NCBI GenBank assembly: GCA_029938595.1
Contig: JAOZUP010000012.1
Location: forward strand, 1-22,667
DNA length: 22,667 bases
Direction: 5' to 3'
From: Thermoanaerobaculales bacterium
GTDB taxonomy: Bacteria; Acidobacteriota; Thermoanaerobaculia; Thermoanaerobaculales; Sulfomarinibacteraceae
Made by a program: the position numbers and the translations under genes. The notes beneath the pieces are model-generated. The model was not told where the DNA came from, made no database searches, and saw nothing but the letters and a program-made list of their open reading frames with translations. Of this stretch, positions 7,462 through 16,913 are shown piece by piece. Positions within the stretch are counted from its first letter, which is position 1; the number at the start of each line of letters is the position of its first letter.

Positions 7462-7905
7462 CTACAGATCGGTGATTGCCAGAACCCTGACGCCGGTCCC
7501 CACGTCGGCGTCGGCGGACACGTAGCCGACGGCTCCGGGATTGGCCCTGACAAAGGCGAGGATCTCCTGATCGGATGCCTTTTCAGCGGGCGGCACACCG
7601 CGGCCGGAGAAGATCTCGCGCTGCCAGTAGCTCTTGACGGCGCTGACATTACGGTTGTGGATCGCCACCGAAAACGCCTGGCGTGTCTCCGAACTCGCTG
7701 CCTGGTCCACCGGGACAACCGGTTGTCCGCTGATCCAGGTGTTCGTCTGCTTCATGAAACAACGCGACACATCTCTCTTGCTGATCGACGACGTCCGGTT
7801 GGTCTCGTTGATCACGATCTTGAAATCCTGACCGGCCGCGATGGCCGGGAAGATCGATGCGATCGCGAAAAGTATCGCCAAAACCGCGGATTTATCGAAT
7901 CGCAT
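7462..7905 (-). CDS. Small PstS-like periplasmic binding protein
   Basis: A 147-residue exported protein. The start at 7905 is chosen because it has a GGGAGAG site and opens directly into a signal peptide (residues 1 to about 23, cleavage after AIAAG-type Ala). The mature part resembles short phosphate ABC-transporter substrate-binding proteins of the PBP-like superfamily: SISKRDVSRCFMKQTNTWISG, then VPVD, then R-x-A-F, then W-x3-I-F-S-G-R and the G-A-V-G-Y-V block. It is about half the size of classical PstS, so only one lobe-like region seems present. No permease or ATPase genes are near. It shares a strand and a short gap with the MCP downstream, suggesting a sensory rather than transport role. 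Confidence 0.75.
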   Translation of the reverse strand: MRFDKSAVLAILFAIASIFPAIAAGQDFKIVINETNRTSSISKRDVSRCFMKQTNTWISGQPVVPVDQAASSETRQAFSVAIHNRNVSAVKSYWQREIFSGRGVPPAEKASDQEILAFVRANPGAVGYVSADADVGTGVRVLAITDL

Positions 7906-7922
7906 GGCGCGCTCTCCCTTAC

Positions 7923-7945
7923 CCGGCTCCCTTGCTGCGGAGCCG
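7923..7945 (-). promoter_or_regulatory. Leader hairpin before the PstS-like gene
   Basis: CGGCTCC and GGAGCCG form a perfect 7-bp stem in the presumed leader, about 20 nt before the start at 7905. An 11-bp palindrome (TACTTCAAGTA) lies upstream at 7964-7974. No known riboswitch fold was recognised. Either could be regulatory. Confidence 0.35.
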
Positions 7946-7975
7946 TCACCCTCCATCTCATGGTACTTCAAGTAT

Positions 7976-8050
7976 CAAATGGTTGGCACCAGGTTCGACA
8001 TCAACGAGTTCAGCAACCAGCTAAAATCACGCCGCAACCGAACGCGATAA
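7976..8050 (+). pseudogene. Possible 3'-end remnant of a paralogue of the 165-residue protein
   Basis: In the plus frame ending at the TAA at 8048-8050, the sequence reads ...NEFSNQLKSRRNRTR. This lines up with the end of the protein at 5265-5762 (PELRDELQSRRNQTQ). The DNA match is strongest over 8025-8060. No start or upstream body is present. It may be a decayed gene end, or only a mobile repeat copied to both places. Confidence 0.4.
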
Positions 8051-8060
8051 TTCTCAATTC
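8025..8060 (+). repeat. 36-bp duplicated sequence, copy 2
   Basis: Partner of 5737-5772 with three substitutions. As there, it runs into an AATTCTC heptamer array. Confidence 0.85.
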
Positions 8061-8149
8061 TCAATTCTGAGTTCTTAATTCCAGGACTCCACCCAACAAC
8101 GGGGGAGGGTCGGTGGGAATTAAGAACTCAGAATTGAGAATTGAGAATT
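8049..8149. repeat. 101-bp hairpin element with 34-bp perfect inverted arms
   Basis: 8049-8082 and 8116-8149 are perfect inverted repeats of 34 bp around a 33-nt GC-rich core. The arms are built from AATTCTC heptamers plus a TGAGTTCTTAATTCC tail. It lies between the start region of the PstS-like gene and the end of ltaE. Together with the neighbouring array it fills the 268-base gap, in which I see no complete gene. Confidence 0.9.
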
Positions 8150-8168
8150 CGGCGGGGCGGGTGAGCGG

Positions 8169-8203
8169 CATTCCTAATTCCTAATTCCAAATTCCGAATT
8201 CCC
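8169..8203 (-). repeat. Degenerate ATTCCTA heptamer array overlapping the end of ltaE
   Basis: Repeat units of the same family, preceded by the same GCGGCATTCC junction seen at 3530-3539. The stop codon and last eight codons of ltaE lie inside it. Confidence 0.85.
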
Positions 8204-9241
8204 CGTTAGCGTCTTCGCCGTAATCTCCACCGTCCGTGAAATGTCCTCGTCGCTGATGTGGTAATGCGTCACCATCCGGATGCTGTCGCGGCCCAGAGGG
8301 TGGCACAGCACACCGTCGACGGCGAGCCGGGCGGCAAGCTCGGTGGCATCCATGGGCGCGGTGTCGGCGAGCGAGAAGAAAACGATGTTGGTCTCGACCG
8401 TCTCGGGGTCGAGGACGATGCCCGGAATCCCGGCGAGGCCTACCGCCAGATTGTGGGCGCGCCGGTTGTCGTTGGCCAGCATCGGCAGCACCTCGTCGAG
8501 GGCGACCAGGCCCGCAGCGGCGATGATGCCGGCCTGCCGCATGCCGCCGCCGAAGAGCTTTCGCACGCGACGCGCCTCGGTGATCGTGTCGGCATCACCG
8601 ACGAGGATTGATCCTACCGGTGCCCCGAGACCCTTGGAGAGGCAGAACATCACCGTGTCGGCCCCCGCGCTCAACTCGGCGGCGGTGACATCCAGGGCTG
8701 CGGCCGCGTTGTGGATGCGGGCCCCGTCCAGGTGAACAGGGAGGCCGTGCCGGCCGGCCACCGCTACCAGGTCGGCCATCAGTGCCGGCGGGGTGACCCG
8801 GCCGCCCGCAAGGTTGTGGCTGTTCTCGAGCACTACGAGCGAGGTCGGTGTCCGATAACCCGCCGGGGGCTGGATCGCGGCCTCCACCTGCTCCGGGTCG
8901 AGGATGCCGTCTGCGGTTTCGACCGGGCGGGGGAGGGCGCCCGAAAGAGCGGCCATGGCGCCCATCTCGAAGTTGAAAATGTGAGCGCCGGCCTCGGCCA
9001 CCACCTCGGAACCCGGCTGAGTGTGGATGTGGATCGCGATCTGGTTGCCCATCGTGCCGGTCGGCACATAGACCGCCGCCTCCCGCCCCATGAGCTCCGC
9101 GGCCCGCTCCTCGAGGCGGTTGACGGTGGGGTCCTCGCCGTAGACGTCGTCCCCGACCTCGGCCGCTGCCATCGCCTCGCGCATGCTCTGGGTAGGATGT
9201 GTTACCGTATCGGATCGTAAGTCAATCGTGGTGGTACTCAT
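8174..9241 (-). CDS. ltaE: Low-specificity L-threonine aldolase
   Basis: A 355-residue PLP-dependent beta-eliminating lyase of the threonine aldolase family. It cleaves L-threonine or L-allo-threonine to glycine and acetaldehyde in the cytoplasm. Family marks: [11 protein letters not shown] at the N-terminus, [10 protein letters not shown], the PTGTMGNQ loop, the PLP-stacking His in [10 protein letters not shown] (H87), D172 in [10 protein letters not shown], and the Schiff-base lysine K203 in [12 protein letters not shown]. The C-terminal eight residues (NSEFGIRN) are encoded by an AT-rich repeat array and are not family sequence, so the ancestral stop was probably just upstream. There is no ribosome site. 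A TAGAAT box ends 6 nt before the ATG, which fits a leaderless message. The gene diverges from the act operon. Confidence 0.92.
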   Translation of the reverse strand: MSTTTIDLRSDTVTHPTQSMREAMAAAEVGDDVYGEDPTVNRLEERAAELMGREAAVYVPTGTMGNQIAIHIHTQPGSEVVAEAGAHIFNFEMGAMAALSGALPRPVETADGILDPEQVEAAIQPPAGYRTPTSLVVLENSHNLAGGRVTPPALMADLVAVAGRHGLPVHLDGARIHNAAAALDVTAAELSAGADTVMFCLSKGLGAPVGSILVGDADTITEARRVRKLFGGGMRQAGIIAAAGLVALDEVLPMLANDNRRAHNLAVGLAGIPGIVLDPETVETNIVFFSLADTAPMDATELAARLAVDGVLCHPLGRDSIRMVTHYHISDEDISRTVEITAKTLTGNSEFGIRN

Positions 9242-9247
9242 GGCGCT

Positions 9248-9253
9248 ATTCTA
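9248..9253 (-). promoter_or_regulatory. Candidate -10 box of ltaE (leaderless)
   Basis: On the minus strand TAGAAT matches TATAAT at 5/6 and lies 6 nt before the ATG, so transcription would begin at or next to the start codon. I see no convincing -35. Confidence 0.4.
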
Positions 9254-9268
9254 CTCGGTTCCATCGAC

Positions 9269-9297
9269 TTGACTTCGGAACTGTGCACAGTTAGGAT
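9269..9297 (+). promoter_or_regulatory. Candidate sigma-70 promoter of the act operon
   Basis: TTGACT (9269-9274) and TAGGAT (9292-9297) are separated by exactly 17 bp. The predicted start is at or within a couple of bases of the actA ATG (9306), again implying a leaderless or nearly leaderless transcript. The spacer contains the palindrome at 9279-9292. Confidence 0.5.
9279..9292. promoter_or_regulatory. 14-bp perfect palindrome, candidate operator
   Basis: AACTGTGCACAGTT is a perfect 14-bp palindrome lying between the -35 and -10 boxes of the act promoter. A bound regulator would block RNA polymerase there. The core TGTGCACA resembles operators of several dimeric helix-turn-helix families. 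The regulator is not in this window. Confidence 0.5.
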
Positions 9298-9305
9298 TCA
9301 TTCTC

Positions 9306-9974
9306 ATGAATGAAGACAAGTCAAATAATATCTTCATTTTCCCAAGATGGACGTCGGTCCTGCGACCGGCGATTGCTATTGGTACGCTTGGCGGGCTGCT
9401 CTATGCGACGGTGGTCGTGGCATTCGGATTCTCACCCTGGGCGACGGACGTCGGCTATGCCCCCGTGCAACCTGTTCCATACAGCCACGCCCTGCATATC
9501 GGTCAGCTCGGAATGGACTGCCGATACTGCCACAACACCGTCGAGCACACCGCAGCCGCCGCCATCCCACCCACCCAGACCTGTATGAACTGCCACAAGA
9601 CGGTGCGCGCCGCCTCGGAGCAACTGATTCCGGTCTTCGAGAGCTACTCCACGGGGATGCCGGTCGAGTGGGTCCGCGTCCACGATCTGCCTGACTATGT
9701 TTTTTTCAACCACTCGGCGCACGTGCGCCGGGGTGTAGGCTGTGTATCGTGCCATGGACGTATCGACACCATGGAGGTCGTAACCCAGGTCAAACCGTTG
9801 AGCATGGGCTGGTGTCTCGAGTGTCACCGTAACCCCGAAGAACACCTGAGACCAGTCGAGTTCATCACGCAGCTCGACTGGGTGCCGGAAGAAGATCAGC
9901 TGGCCCTCGGGCGGCGGCTTCGCGAAACCAACAACATCAACCCCCCGCAGGACTGCAACACATGTCACCGATGA
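9306..9974 (+). CDS. actA: Alternative complex III pentaheme cytochrome c subunit ActA
   Basis: A 222-residue membrane-anchored multiheme cytochrome c of alternative complex III (ACIII), the quinol-oxidising complex that replaces cytochrome bc1. A single hydrophobic helix (about 19-41) anchors it. Five CxxCH sites follow: C72/C75/H76, C93/C96/H97, C146/C149/H150, C170/C173/H174 and C217/C220/H221. That is the five-heme count expected for ActA. Extra histidines at 61, 64, 136 and 139 are candidate axial ligands. It passes electrons from the ActB/ActC side to the periplasmic acceptor. It is the first gene of the act operon, and its end overlaps actB. Confidence 0.93.
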   Translation: MNEDKSNNIFIFPRWTSVLRPAIAIGTLGGLLYATVVVAFGFSPWATDVGYAPVQPVPYSHALHIGQLGMDCRYCHNTVEHTAAAAIPPTQTCMNCHKTVRAASEQLIPVFESYSTGMPVEWVRVHDLPDYVFFNHSAHVRRGVGCVSCHGRIDTMEVVTQVKPLSMGWCLECHRNPEEHLRPVEFITQLDWVPEEDQLALGRRLRETNNINPPQDCNTCHR

Positions 9975-12900
9975 ACATGAAATATTGGCGAAGCCTCAAA
10001 GAGCTCGAACGTTCGCCGGAGTTTCAGGAGGCCGTACAACGCGAATTCCCCGATGACGACTGGGACACCCTACCGCCGGCGACCAGGCGCCAGTTCCTCA
10101 AGGTGACGGGTGCCTCGTTGGCGCTGGCCGGGCTGACCGCATGCCGGTGGCCGAAAGAGGAGATCGTCCCCTTCGCTCACCGGCCGGAAGGACGTATGCC
10201 GGGAGTGCCCCAGCGCTATGCGACCTCGATGGAGATCGGGGGGGCAGCGCTCGGGCTATTGGTGACCTCGTTTGACGGCAGGCCGATCAAAGCCGAAGGC
10301 AACCCCCTCCATCCGGACAGCCTCGGTGCGCTGAGCGCCGTGGCTCAGGCGGATCTCCTCCAGCTCTACGACCCGGATCGCAGCCGCCGGCTGCTTCTGC
10401 GCGAGGGCGGCCAGCAGTTCGTCAAGGACTGGAGCGATTTCGAATTTCTTGCAGACGAGCGTTTCTCGGATGCCGGTGCCGGCGTGGCGGTGCTCGTGGG
10501 CGCCTCCTCATCGCCGACCCTGGCCGCGTTGCGTGACCGATTCCTGGCTGCCCGCCCCCACGCAAGGTGGTACGAGTACGAACCGGTCTCCCGCGACAAC
10601 GAGCGTGAGGGCACGCGGCTGGTATTCGGGTCTGTGCTACGCATCCAGCCCCATCTCCACGAGGCGGAGGTCGTGGCCTGCTTTGACGCCGATCCGCTCT
10701 TCGACCACCCGGCGGCGTTGCGGCTGGCGCGGGAGTTTGCCGTGGCCCGTAACCCCGAATCGGGAAGCGGTGCCCGTCTCTACGTCGGCGAGAGCGGCTA
10801 CAGCTTGACAGGCGCGCGCGCCGACCACCGGGCGGCGGTGGCTTCGAGTCGGATTCCGGCGCTGCTGGCCGCGGTCGCAAATCGTCTGGTGGCGGAGCAT
10901 GGCCTCGAGCTGCCTGCCGCCGCGGCCGGGTTTGCCGGTTCGACCGATCACTCAGCGACCGGCGACGAGAGCCGTTTCGTCGATCTTCTGGCCGCCGATC
11001 TGGTGGCTCATCGCAATCGCAGTGTGGTCCTGGTCGGCCCGAGACAGGCGCCGGGGGTGCATGCTCTCGCTGCGGTGCTCAACCACGCTCTCGGAGCAAC
11101 GGGCTCGACTATTACCTACACCGCGGAACCGAACCCCGATCGACCGTCGCACATGGACGCGATCTCGGATCTCTCCCGGAGGATCCAAGACGACGAGATC
11201 GAGACCTTGCTGATCCTTGGCGGCAACCCGGCATACGATGCCCCCGCCGATCTCGGGTTTCCCGATCTGCTCGCCAGGGTTCCGGTGTCCGTCCATCTCA
11301 GCCTTTACGATGACGAGACCTCGCAACGGTGTACGTGGCACCTTCCGGGCGCCCACACGCTTGAATCGTGGGGCGACGGCACAGCGTGGGACGGCACCTT
11401 GACCTTGCGGCAACCGCTGATCGAACCCCTTTACGGCGGTCGCTCGGCGATCGAGGTGCTGGCGGTCGCAGCCGGCGACGGCCCGAAGAGCGGTCATGAG
11501 CTTGTCCGCGAAACCCTGAGTGGAAGGTCCAGCGCTCCGTTCATCGAAGAATCCTGGCGGCAGGCTCTGCACGACGGTGTGGTGGGTCAGAGCGCCTGGG
11601 AGACCGTAACGCCTAAACCGGATCCCGCGCGGCTGGCGTCGGCTGTGGACGGGTTGCGCGAGCTCCTCGGCGCCGGCCGGCCTGCGGCCGAGCGTGCGGA
11701 GCTGGTTCTTGTCCCGGACGCCCGAATTTTCGACGGCCGTTTCGCCAACAACGGCTGGCTCCAGGAGCTGCCGGATGCGATCACCAAGATCACCTGGGAC
11801 AACGCGCTGTTGATCTCACCGGCGACCGCGCGCGACATCGGCGTTAACGACGGTGAGGTCGCGTTGGTGGAGGCGCGGGGCGCTTCGTTGGAGCTGCCGG
11901 TCTACGTCCTTCCCGGGATGGCCCGTAACTGTGCTGCCGCTGCCCTCGGGTACGGGCGCACCGCGGCCGGCCAGGTCGGCAACGGGGTCGGTGTGGACAC
12001 GTATCGTCTTCGGACGAAGGCTGCGCCCCACATCCTGTCCGGCGTGGCGATCAGCGGCACGGGCCGCCGCTACGACCTGGCGACAACCCAGGACCACTTC
12101 GCCATCGACACCATCGGTTTTTCGGAGCGCAACCTTCGGGTCGCCGATCTGGTGCGCGAGGCTTCGCTCGACGCCTATCTGGATAATCCTGAGATCATCC
12201 ATGAGCACGAGCATCATCCGCCGCTGATTTCCCTGTGGAAGGATCAGGAGTACGAGGGCGAGCAGTGGGGGATGGCCATCGATCTCAACACCTGCATCGG
12301 CTGCAACGCCTGCATTGTTGCCTGCCAGGCCGAGAACAACATTCCGGTGGTGGGACGCCAGCAGGTGCGCAACCAGCGCGAGATGCAGTGGATCCGGCTC
12401 GACCGGTACTTCAAGACTCCGCCGGGCGTCACCCCCGACGAGGTCGACGATGCCGAAATCGTCTTCCAGCCGATGGCTTGCGTCCACTGCGAGAACGCTC
12501 CCTGCGAGCAGGTCTGTCCTGTGGCGGCGACCCAGCACACCACCGATGGCCTCAACGCCATGGTCTACAACCGTTGTATCGGCACCCGCTACTGCTCCAA
12601 CAACTGTCCGTACAAAGTGCGGCGCTTCAACTTCTTCAACTACCACAAGGATCTTGCCGACACTTCCAAAATGCAGTTCAACCCCGAGGTGACGGTTCGC
12701 TCGCGAGGAGTGATGGAGAAGTGCACCTTCTGCGTGCAGCGCATCGAGGCGGTGCGAATCGCCGCCCGCAACGACAACCGCCCGATAACGGATGGCGAGA
12801 TCATGCCGGCGTGCGCCCAGACCTGTCCTACAAAGGCGATCAGCTTTGGCAACCTCAACGATCCTTCGAGTGAGGTCTCCCATTCGCGCGAGGACCACCG

Positions 12901-13030
12901 GTCGTACGCCGTCCTGGCTGAGCTCAATATCCGCCCTCGGACCCACTACCTGGCACGGCTGAGCAACCCGGCGGCGGGGGCGCCGTCGCCGCATGAGGGC
13001 GCCGGCGACCACGGGAAGGAGTCGGGCTGA
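9962..13030 (+). CDS. actB: Alternative complex III molybdopterin-like/iron-sulfur subunit ActB (fused B1-B2)
   Basis: A 1022-residue iron-sulfur subunit. It opens with the extended Tat region typical of this family ([19 protein letters not shown]), then RRQFLK at 42-47 and a lipobox L58-T-A-C61, so export by Tat and lipid anchoring are predicted. The large middle part is the molybdopterin-oxidoreductase-like B1 domain; in ACIII this is known to lack the cofactor. The C-terminal B2 ferredoxin-like domain holds four Cys groups: C778/781/784/788, C840/843/848/852, C872/878/882 and C921/924 with C951/955, consistent with three 4Fe-4S clusters and one 3Fe-4S. The start overlaps actA by 13 bases. 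An alternative ATG at 9971 would give an ATGA overlap. I keep 9962 because AGGA sits 9 nt upstream. Confidence 0.93.
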   Translation: MSPMNMKYWRSLKELERSPEFQEAVQREFPDDDWDTLPPATRRQFLKVTGASLALAGLTACRWPKEEIVPFAHRPEGRMPGVPQRYATSMEIGGAALGLLVTSFDGRPIKAEGNPLHPDSLGALSAVAQADLLQLYDPDRSRRLLLREGGQQFVKDWSDFEFLADERFSDAGAGVAVLVGASSSPTLAALRDRFLAARPHARWYEYEPVSRDNEREGTRLVFGSVLRIQPHLHEAEVVACFDADPLFDHPAALRLAREFAVARNPESGSGARLYVGESGYSLTGARADHRAAVASSRIPALLAAVANRLVAEHGLELPAAAAGFAGSTDHSATGDESRFVDLLAADLVAHRNRSVVLVGPRQAPGVHALAAVLNHALGATGSTITYTAEPNPDRPSHMDAISDLSRRIQDDEIETLLILGGNPAYDAPADLGFPDLLARVPVSVHLSLYDDETSQRCTWHLPGAHTLESWGDGTAWDGTLTLRQPLIEPLYGGRSAIEVLAVAAGDGPKSGHELVRETLSGRSSAPFIEESWRQALHDGVVGQSAWETVTPKPDPARLASAVDGLRELLGAGRPAAERAELVLVPDARIFDGRFANNGWLQELPDAITKITWDNALLISPATARDIGVNDGEVALVEARGASLELPVYVLPGMARNCAAAALGYGRTAAGQVGNGVGVDTYRLRTKAAPHILSGVAISGTGRRYDLATTQDHFAIDTIGFSERNLRVADLVREASLDAYLDNPEIIHEHEHHPPLISLWKDQEYEGEQWGMAIDLNTCIGCNACIVACQAENNIPVVGRQQVRNQREMQWIRLDRYFKTPPGVTPDEVDDAEIVFQPMACVHCENAPCEQVCPVAATQHTTDGLNAMVYNRCIGTRYCSNNCPYKVRRFNFFNYHKDLADTSKMQFNPEVTVRSRGVMEKCTFCVQRIEAVRIAARNDNRPITDGEIMPACAQTCPTKAISFGNLNDPSSEVSHSREDHRSYAVLAELNIRPRTHYLARLSNPAAGAPSPHEGAGDHGKESG

Positions 13031-13035
13031 AAACC

Positions 13036-14493
13036 ATGAGCGCGACGTATACCAACGCTCACAGCTACCTCGACAACACGGGCGATGACCCCGCGGTTCG
13101 TGCCAAGCTCGTGGTTGGCGACAACGACTTCCACTCGGTCACCGAAAAGGTCTGCGGCGTCGTCGAGCGCCCGCAACCGAAGATCTGGTGGGTTGTGTTC
13201 GCCATCTCGTCGAGCCTCACCCTGGTCCTGCTGGCAACGATCGCCTACCTCATTACCACCGGCATCGGCGTATGGGGTTTGATGGTTCCGGTAGGTTGGG
13301 GCTACGCGATCGTCAACTTCGTCTTCTGGGTCGGCATCGGGCACGCGGGAACCTTGATCTCGGCCATTCTCTTTCTCCTACGTCAACGGTGGCGCACCAG
13401 CATCAATCGCTTTGCGGAGGGCATGACCATCATCGCCGTCGTCTGCGCCGGGATCTTCCCGGGCATCCACGTCGGCCGCGTCTGGGTCGCCTACTGGATG
13501 GCGCCGATTCCGAACCAGATGAGCATGTGGCCCAACTTCCGCTCGCCCCTGCTGTGGGACGTGTTCGCGGTCGGCACCTATGCGACGGTGTCGCTGCTCT
13601 TTTGGTACATGGGAATGATCCCGGATCTCGCGACCCTTCGTGATCGCGCGAAGACAAAGATTCGCTTTTACGCATACGGCATCCTCAGCCTCGGCTGGAG
13701 GTCGTCCAATCGCCACTGGCACCGCTTCGAGTTCGCCTACCTGCTGCTGGCGGCGCTGGCCACCCCGCTGGTGTTGTCGGTGCACTCGGTGGTGAGCTTT
13801 GATTTTGCCGTCTCGATCATGCCCGGCTGGCACACCACCATCTTCCCTCCATACTTCGTCGCCGGCGCCATCTTCTCCGGCTTCGCCATGGTCGTCACCC
13901 TGGTCATTCCGGTTCGGAAGATTTACGGGCTCGAGGAGATCATCACCGCCCGCCACCTCGAAAACATGGCCAAGATCATGCTCGCCACTAGCATGATGGT
14001 CGGCTTTGCCTATTCGACCGAGTTCTTCGTCGCCTGGTACTCCGGCAACACCTATGAGGCCTTCACCTTCATGAACCGCGCTTTCGGCCCCTACGCCTGG
14101 GCCTACTGGACGATGGTCACCTGCAATGTGCTCGTGCCGCAATTCTTCTGGTTCAAGAGGTTCCGCACCAAGACCGTCCTGCTGTGGATTGCGTCGGTGC
14201 TGATCAACGTCGGCATGTGGTTCGAGCGCTTCGTGATCGTGGTCAGCTCGCTGAGCCGGGATTACCTGCCGACAAGCTGGGGCTATTACAGGCCGTCGAT
14301 CATCGACATCCTGACCTTCCTCGGGAGCTTCGGGCTCTTCTTCACGCTCTTCCTGCTCTTTATCCGCTTTTTGCCGATCGTCGGGATGGCGGAGGTCAAG
14401 GGCGTGATGCCGCAGGCTCACCTCGATCGTCCCGGCCACCGGGGTCACGGCGATTACCACGGAGATATCGGCGGAGCGGAGGTGCTGTCATGA
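13036..14493 (+). CDS. actC: Alternative complex III quinol-binding membrane subunit ActC (NrfD-like)
   Basis: A 485-residue integral membrane protein of the NrfD/PsrC family. About ten transmembrane helices are visible between residue 50 and residue 455. It is the main quinol-oxidation site of ACIII, passing electrons to the ActB clusters. Family features include the PQPKIWW entry to TM1, the [15 protein letters not shown] segment, the [22 protein letters not shown] loop and HSVVSFDFA. The His-rich C-terminal tail ([10 protein letters not shown]) is cytoplasmic or periplasmic and of unknown use. The start is 5 nt after the actB stop. The stop overlaps actD as ATGA. Confidence 0.93.
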   Translation: MSATYTNAHSYLDNTGDDPAVRAKLVVGDNDFHSVTEKVCGVVERPQPKIWWVVFAISSSLTLVLLATIAYLITTGIGVWGLMVPVGWGYAIVNFVFWVGIGHAGTLISAILFLLRQRWRTSINRFAEGMTIIAVVCAGIFPGIHVGRVWVAYWMAPIPNQMSMWPNFRSPLLWDVFAVGTYATVSLLFWYMGMIPDLATLRDRAKTKIRFYAYGILSLGWRSSNRHWHRFEFAYLLLAALATPLVLSVHSVVSFDFAVSIMPGWHTTIFPPYFVAGAIFSGFAMVVTLVIPVRKIYGLEEIITARHLENMAKIMLATSMMVGFAYSTEFFVAWYSGNTYEAFTFMNRAFGPYAWAYWTMVTCNVLVPQFFWFKRFRTKTVLLWIASVLINVGMWFERFVIVVSSLSRDYLPTSWGYYRPSIIDILTFLGSFGLFFTLFLLFIRFLPIVGMAEVKGVMPQAHLDRPGHRGHGDYHGDIGGAEVLS

Positions 14494-15044
14494 GCAACGC
14501 CGCCGAAAACGCCAAGCTCTACGGGTATCTTGCGAGCTTCGATCTCGTAGACGAATTCCTGGCCGCGGCCGCCAAGGTGCGCGATGCCGGTTACACCCGG
14601 TGGGACGCTCATTCCCCGTTCGTGATCCACGGCCTCGATGCCGCCATGGGTGTGAAGAAGACGGTGCTGCCCTACATCGTTTTTCTCGCTGGTCTGACGG
14701 GCGCAGCGGCCGGAATCCTCCTCCAGTGGTGGACGAACGCGGTCGATTACCCATTCCTGATCAGTGGCAAGCCTCTCTTCAGCCTGCCCGCGAACATCCC
14801 GGTGGCCTTCGAGACGACCATTCTCTTTGCAGCCGTCAGCGCGCTGATCGGTATGCTGGCCCTCAACCGTTTGCCGCAGCTCTACCACCCGCTCTTCACC
14901 AATCGCTCCTTCAAGCGGGTCACCGACGATCGTTTCTTCATCTCCATCGAGGCCGAAGACCCGCTCTTCGACGCGACAAAGACGCGTGAACTCCTGGAAT
15001 CGATCTCCGGGCGGTCGATCGAAGAAATCGAGGTTCACCCATGA
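14490..15044 (+). CDS. actD: Alternative complex III subunit ActD (DUF3341)
   Basis: A 184-residue membrane subunit of the DUF3341 family. Start 14490 is supported by an ATGA overlap with actC and a GGAGG site; a longer open frame upstream only shadows actC. The N-terminal soluble domain (about 1-55, with [20 protein letters not shown] and W-D-A-H-S-P-F) is followed by two transmembrane helices (about 57-79 and 103-128). A cytoplasmic C-terminal domain follows ([16 protein letters not shown]). ActD sits against ActC and is thought to be structural. The stop overlaps actE as ATGA. Confidence 0.92.
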   Translation: MSNAAENAKLYGYLASFDLVDEFLAAAAKVRDAGYTRWDAHSPFVIHGLDAAMGVKKTVLPYIVFLAGLTGAAAGILLQWWTNAVDYPFLISGKPLFSLPANIPVAFETTILFAAVSALIGMLALNRLPQLYHPLFTNRSFKRVTDDRFFISIEAEDPLFDATKTRELLESISGRSIEEIEVHP

Positions 15045-15688
15045 AGCTGCCGCGTTGGATGATGTACCTCGTGGTGATATCGATCGCGCTGTCGTTGGTG
15101 CCGATTGCTTTCATCATGCGCGCCCGCGTTACGACTTCGGACAAACCGCGCATCCACATCATTCCGGACATGGATAAACAACCCAGGTACGGCGCCCAGT
15201 CGCGGAACCCTCTCTTTGCCGACCGCCGCGCGATGCGGCCTCCGGTTCCGGGGACAGTGGCTCGTGGTGCCCTAATGTCGGACCAGGCCCTGGCTACCGG
15301 CAGAGTCGGTGAGGACTGGGTGGAGGTGATCCCGGTGGAGTTGACTGCCGGTGTGCTGCAGCGTGGTCGCGAGCGGTTCGACATCTTCTGCTCCCCCTGC
15401 CACGGGCTCGCCGGCTTTGGTGACGGCATGGTGGCGAAAAGAGCCGACGAGCTGATGGAGGGCACCTGGACGCCACCGACCTCATTCCACACCGATCTCC
15501 TGCGCCAACGTCCCGAGGGCCACATTTTCAACACGATCTCGAACGGCATCCGCAACATGCCGGCCTACGGCCCACAGATTCCGGTGGAGGACCGCTGGGC
15601 CATCGTCGCCTATGTAAGGGCACTCCAGCGGAGCCAGAATGCGACGGTCGACGACGTCCCGCCAGAGATCCGGGCACAACTGCGATAG
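15041..15688 (+). CDS. actE: Alternative complex III monoheme cytochrome c subunit ActE
   Basis: A 215-residue monoheme cytochrome c. An N-terminal hydrophobic segment (about 7-26) acts as an anchor. There is no lipobox Cys, although lipidated ActE is known in some species. The heme site is C117-S-P-C120-H121, and the expected distal ligand is M173 in RNMPAYG. A central N-P-L-F-x-D-R-R-A-M-R-P-P segment is typical of ActE. It is the likely electron exit toward a terminal oxidase or soluble carrier. The start overlaps actD as ATGA. actF begins 10 nt after the stop. Confidence 0.92.
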   Translation: MKLPRWMMYLVVISIALSLVPIAFIMRARVTTSDKPRIHIIPDMDKQPRYGAQSRNPLFADRRAMRPPVPGTVARGALMSDQALATGRVGEDWVEVIPVELTAGVLQRGRERFDIFCSPCHGLAGFGDGMVAKRADELMEGTWTPPTSFHTDLLRQRPEGHIFNTISNGIRNMPAYGPQIPVEDRWAIVAYVRALQRSQNATVDDVPPEIRAQLR

Positions 15689-15698
15689 CGAGGCGCAC

Positions 15699-16910
15699 AT
15701 GCAGGGCAACGTATTGGACATCACCACCGAGAACCGGCACCTGAACGGCGTCATGCGCCCCGCCCTGATCATCTGTGCCGTGATGGCGGTGATTGGTTTC
15801 GGCGGCGCGCTCTTCCTCGCCAACACAACAGAACATGGGATCGAATATCTGCTCGAGACCTATCTCGTGAGCTTCGCGTTCTTCCTCGCGATCTCTCTCG
15901 GGGGGCTGTTCTTCGTCCTCCTCCAGCACTGCACCCGCGCTGGTTGGAGCGTGGTGGTGCGGCGGGTGGCGGAGGCGGTGGCGGCCAACGTGTGGGTGAT
16001 GGCCGCGCTCGCGGTCCCGGTGGTCTACGGCATCCATCACCTTTACCACTGGGCGGATGCCGGAGCGGCTGCTCATGACCCGTTGCTGGCGGCCAAGGCG
16101 GGCTTCCTCAACCCGAGCTTCTTCATCATTCGCCTCGTCATCTACTTCCTGGTCTGGGGTGTCATGGCGAGTTTCCTCCTCCGTACCTCGGTCGCCCAGG
16201 ACGCCAGCGGGGACCCAAAGCTGACCTTGCGGATGGAGCGGTTGAGCGCGCCCGGCATGATTCTCTTTGCGTTGACGATCAACTTCGCCGCCTTCGACAT
16301 CCTGATGTCCCTGGACCCCCATTGGTTCAGCACGATCTTCGGGGTCTACTACTTCTCGGTGTCGATTGTGGCCTTCCTCGCGGTGATGCCGAAGATTCTC
16401 TATGCGTTGCAGATGCGTGGCGTGCTCCCGAATGCGATCACCGTCGAGCACTATCACGATTTCGGCAAGCTGCTCTTCGGGTTCAACGTCTTCTGGGCCT
16501 ACATCGCCTTCTCCCAGTACATGCTCATCTGGTACGCCAACATTCCGGAGGAGACCGAGTGGTTTCTCAAACGGCAGACCGGTGAGTGGGCGACCGTCAG
16601 CCTCATCCTCATCTTCGGACATTTCGTGCTGCCCTTCCTGCTCCTGGTGTCGAGAGTGATCAAGCGCCGGCCCCTGCTGCTGGCGATCACCGGTGGCTAC
16701 GTGGCGGCCATGTGCTGGGTCGACGTCTACTGGCTGGTGATCCCGGAGTTCAGCCCCGGGGTGGCGCGGTTCGGTCTCCTCGATGTTCTGTGCTTTCTCG
16801 GTATGAACGGGGTCTTCTCGGCGGCGCTGGTGCTGCGAATGAGGAGACACTCGGTGATCGCAGAGAAGGATCCCCGCCTTGAAGAAAGTCTGGCGTTCGA
16901 GAACGCCTAA
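15699..16910 (+). CDS. actF: Alternative complex III membrane subunit ActF
   Basis: A 403-residue polytopic membrane protein with about ten helices, a distant relative of ActC. The start at 15699 is chosen because it follows the actE stop by 10 nt with a GAGG-type site; an earlier ATG in the same frame lies deep inside actE. Notable segments are VVYGIHHLYHWAD (about 105-117), FAAFDILMSLDPHWFSTIFGVYYF and FSQYMLIWYANIPEET, all typical of ActF. The role is structural, possibly also in proton translocation; this is unproven here. It closes the act operon. A heptamer array begins 3 nt after the stop. Confidence 0.92.
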   Translation: MQGNVLDITTENRHLNGVMRPALIICAVMAVIGFGGALFLANTTEHGIEYLLETYLVSFAFFLAISLGGLFFVLLQHCTRAGWSVVVRRVAEAVAANVWVMAALAVPVVYGIHHLYHWADAGAAAHDPLLAAKAGFLNPSFFIIRLVIYFLVWGVMASFLLRTSVAQDASGDPKLTLRMERLSAPGMILFALTINFAAFDILMSLDPHWFSTIFGVYYFSVSIVAFLAVMPKILYALQMRGVLPNAITVEHYHDFGKLLFGFNVFWAYIAFSQYMLIWYANIPEETEWFLKRQTGEWATVSLILIFGHFVLPFLLLVSRVIKRRPLLLAITGGYVAAMCWVDVYWLVIPEFSPGVARFGLLDVLCFLGMNGVFSAALVLRMRRHSVIAEKDPRLEESLAFENA

Positions 16911-16913
16911 GAT

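Noticed and set aside
11816..13012. Long minus-strand open frame opposite actB
   Set aside because: Antisense shadow of a high-GC coding gene; no family similarity, and the plus frame is clearly ActB. The same applies to 13378-14460 opposite actC and 15528-16850 opposite actF.
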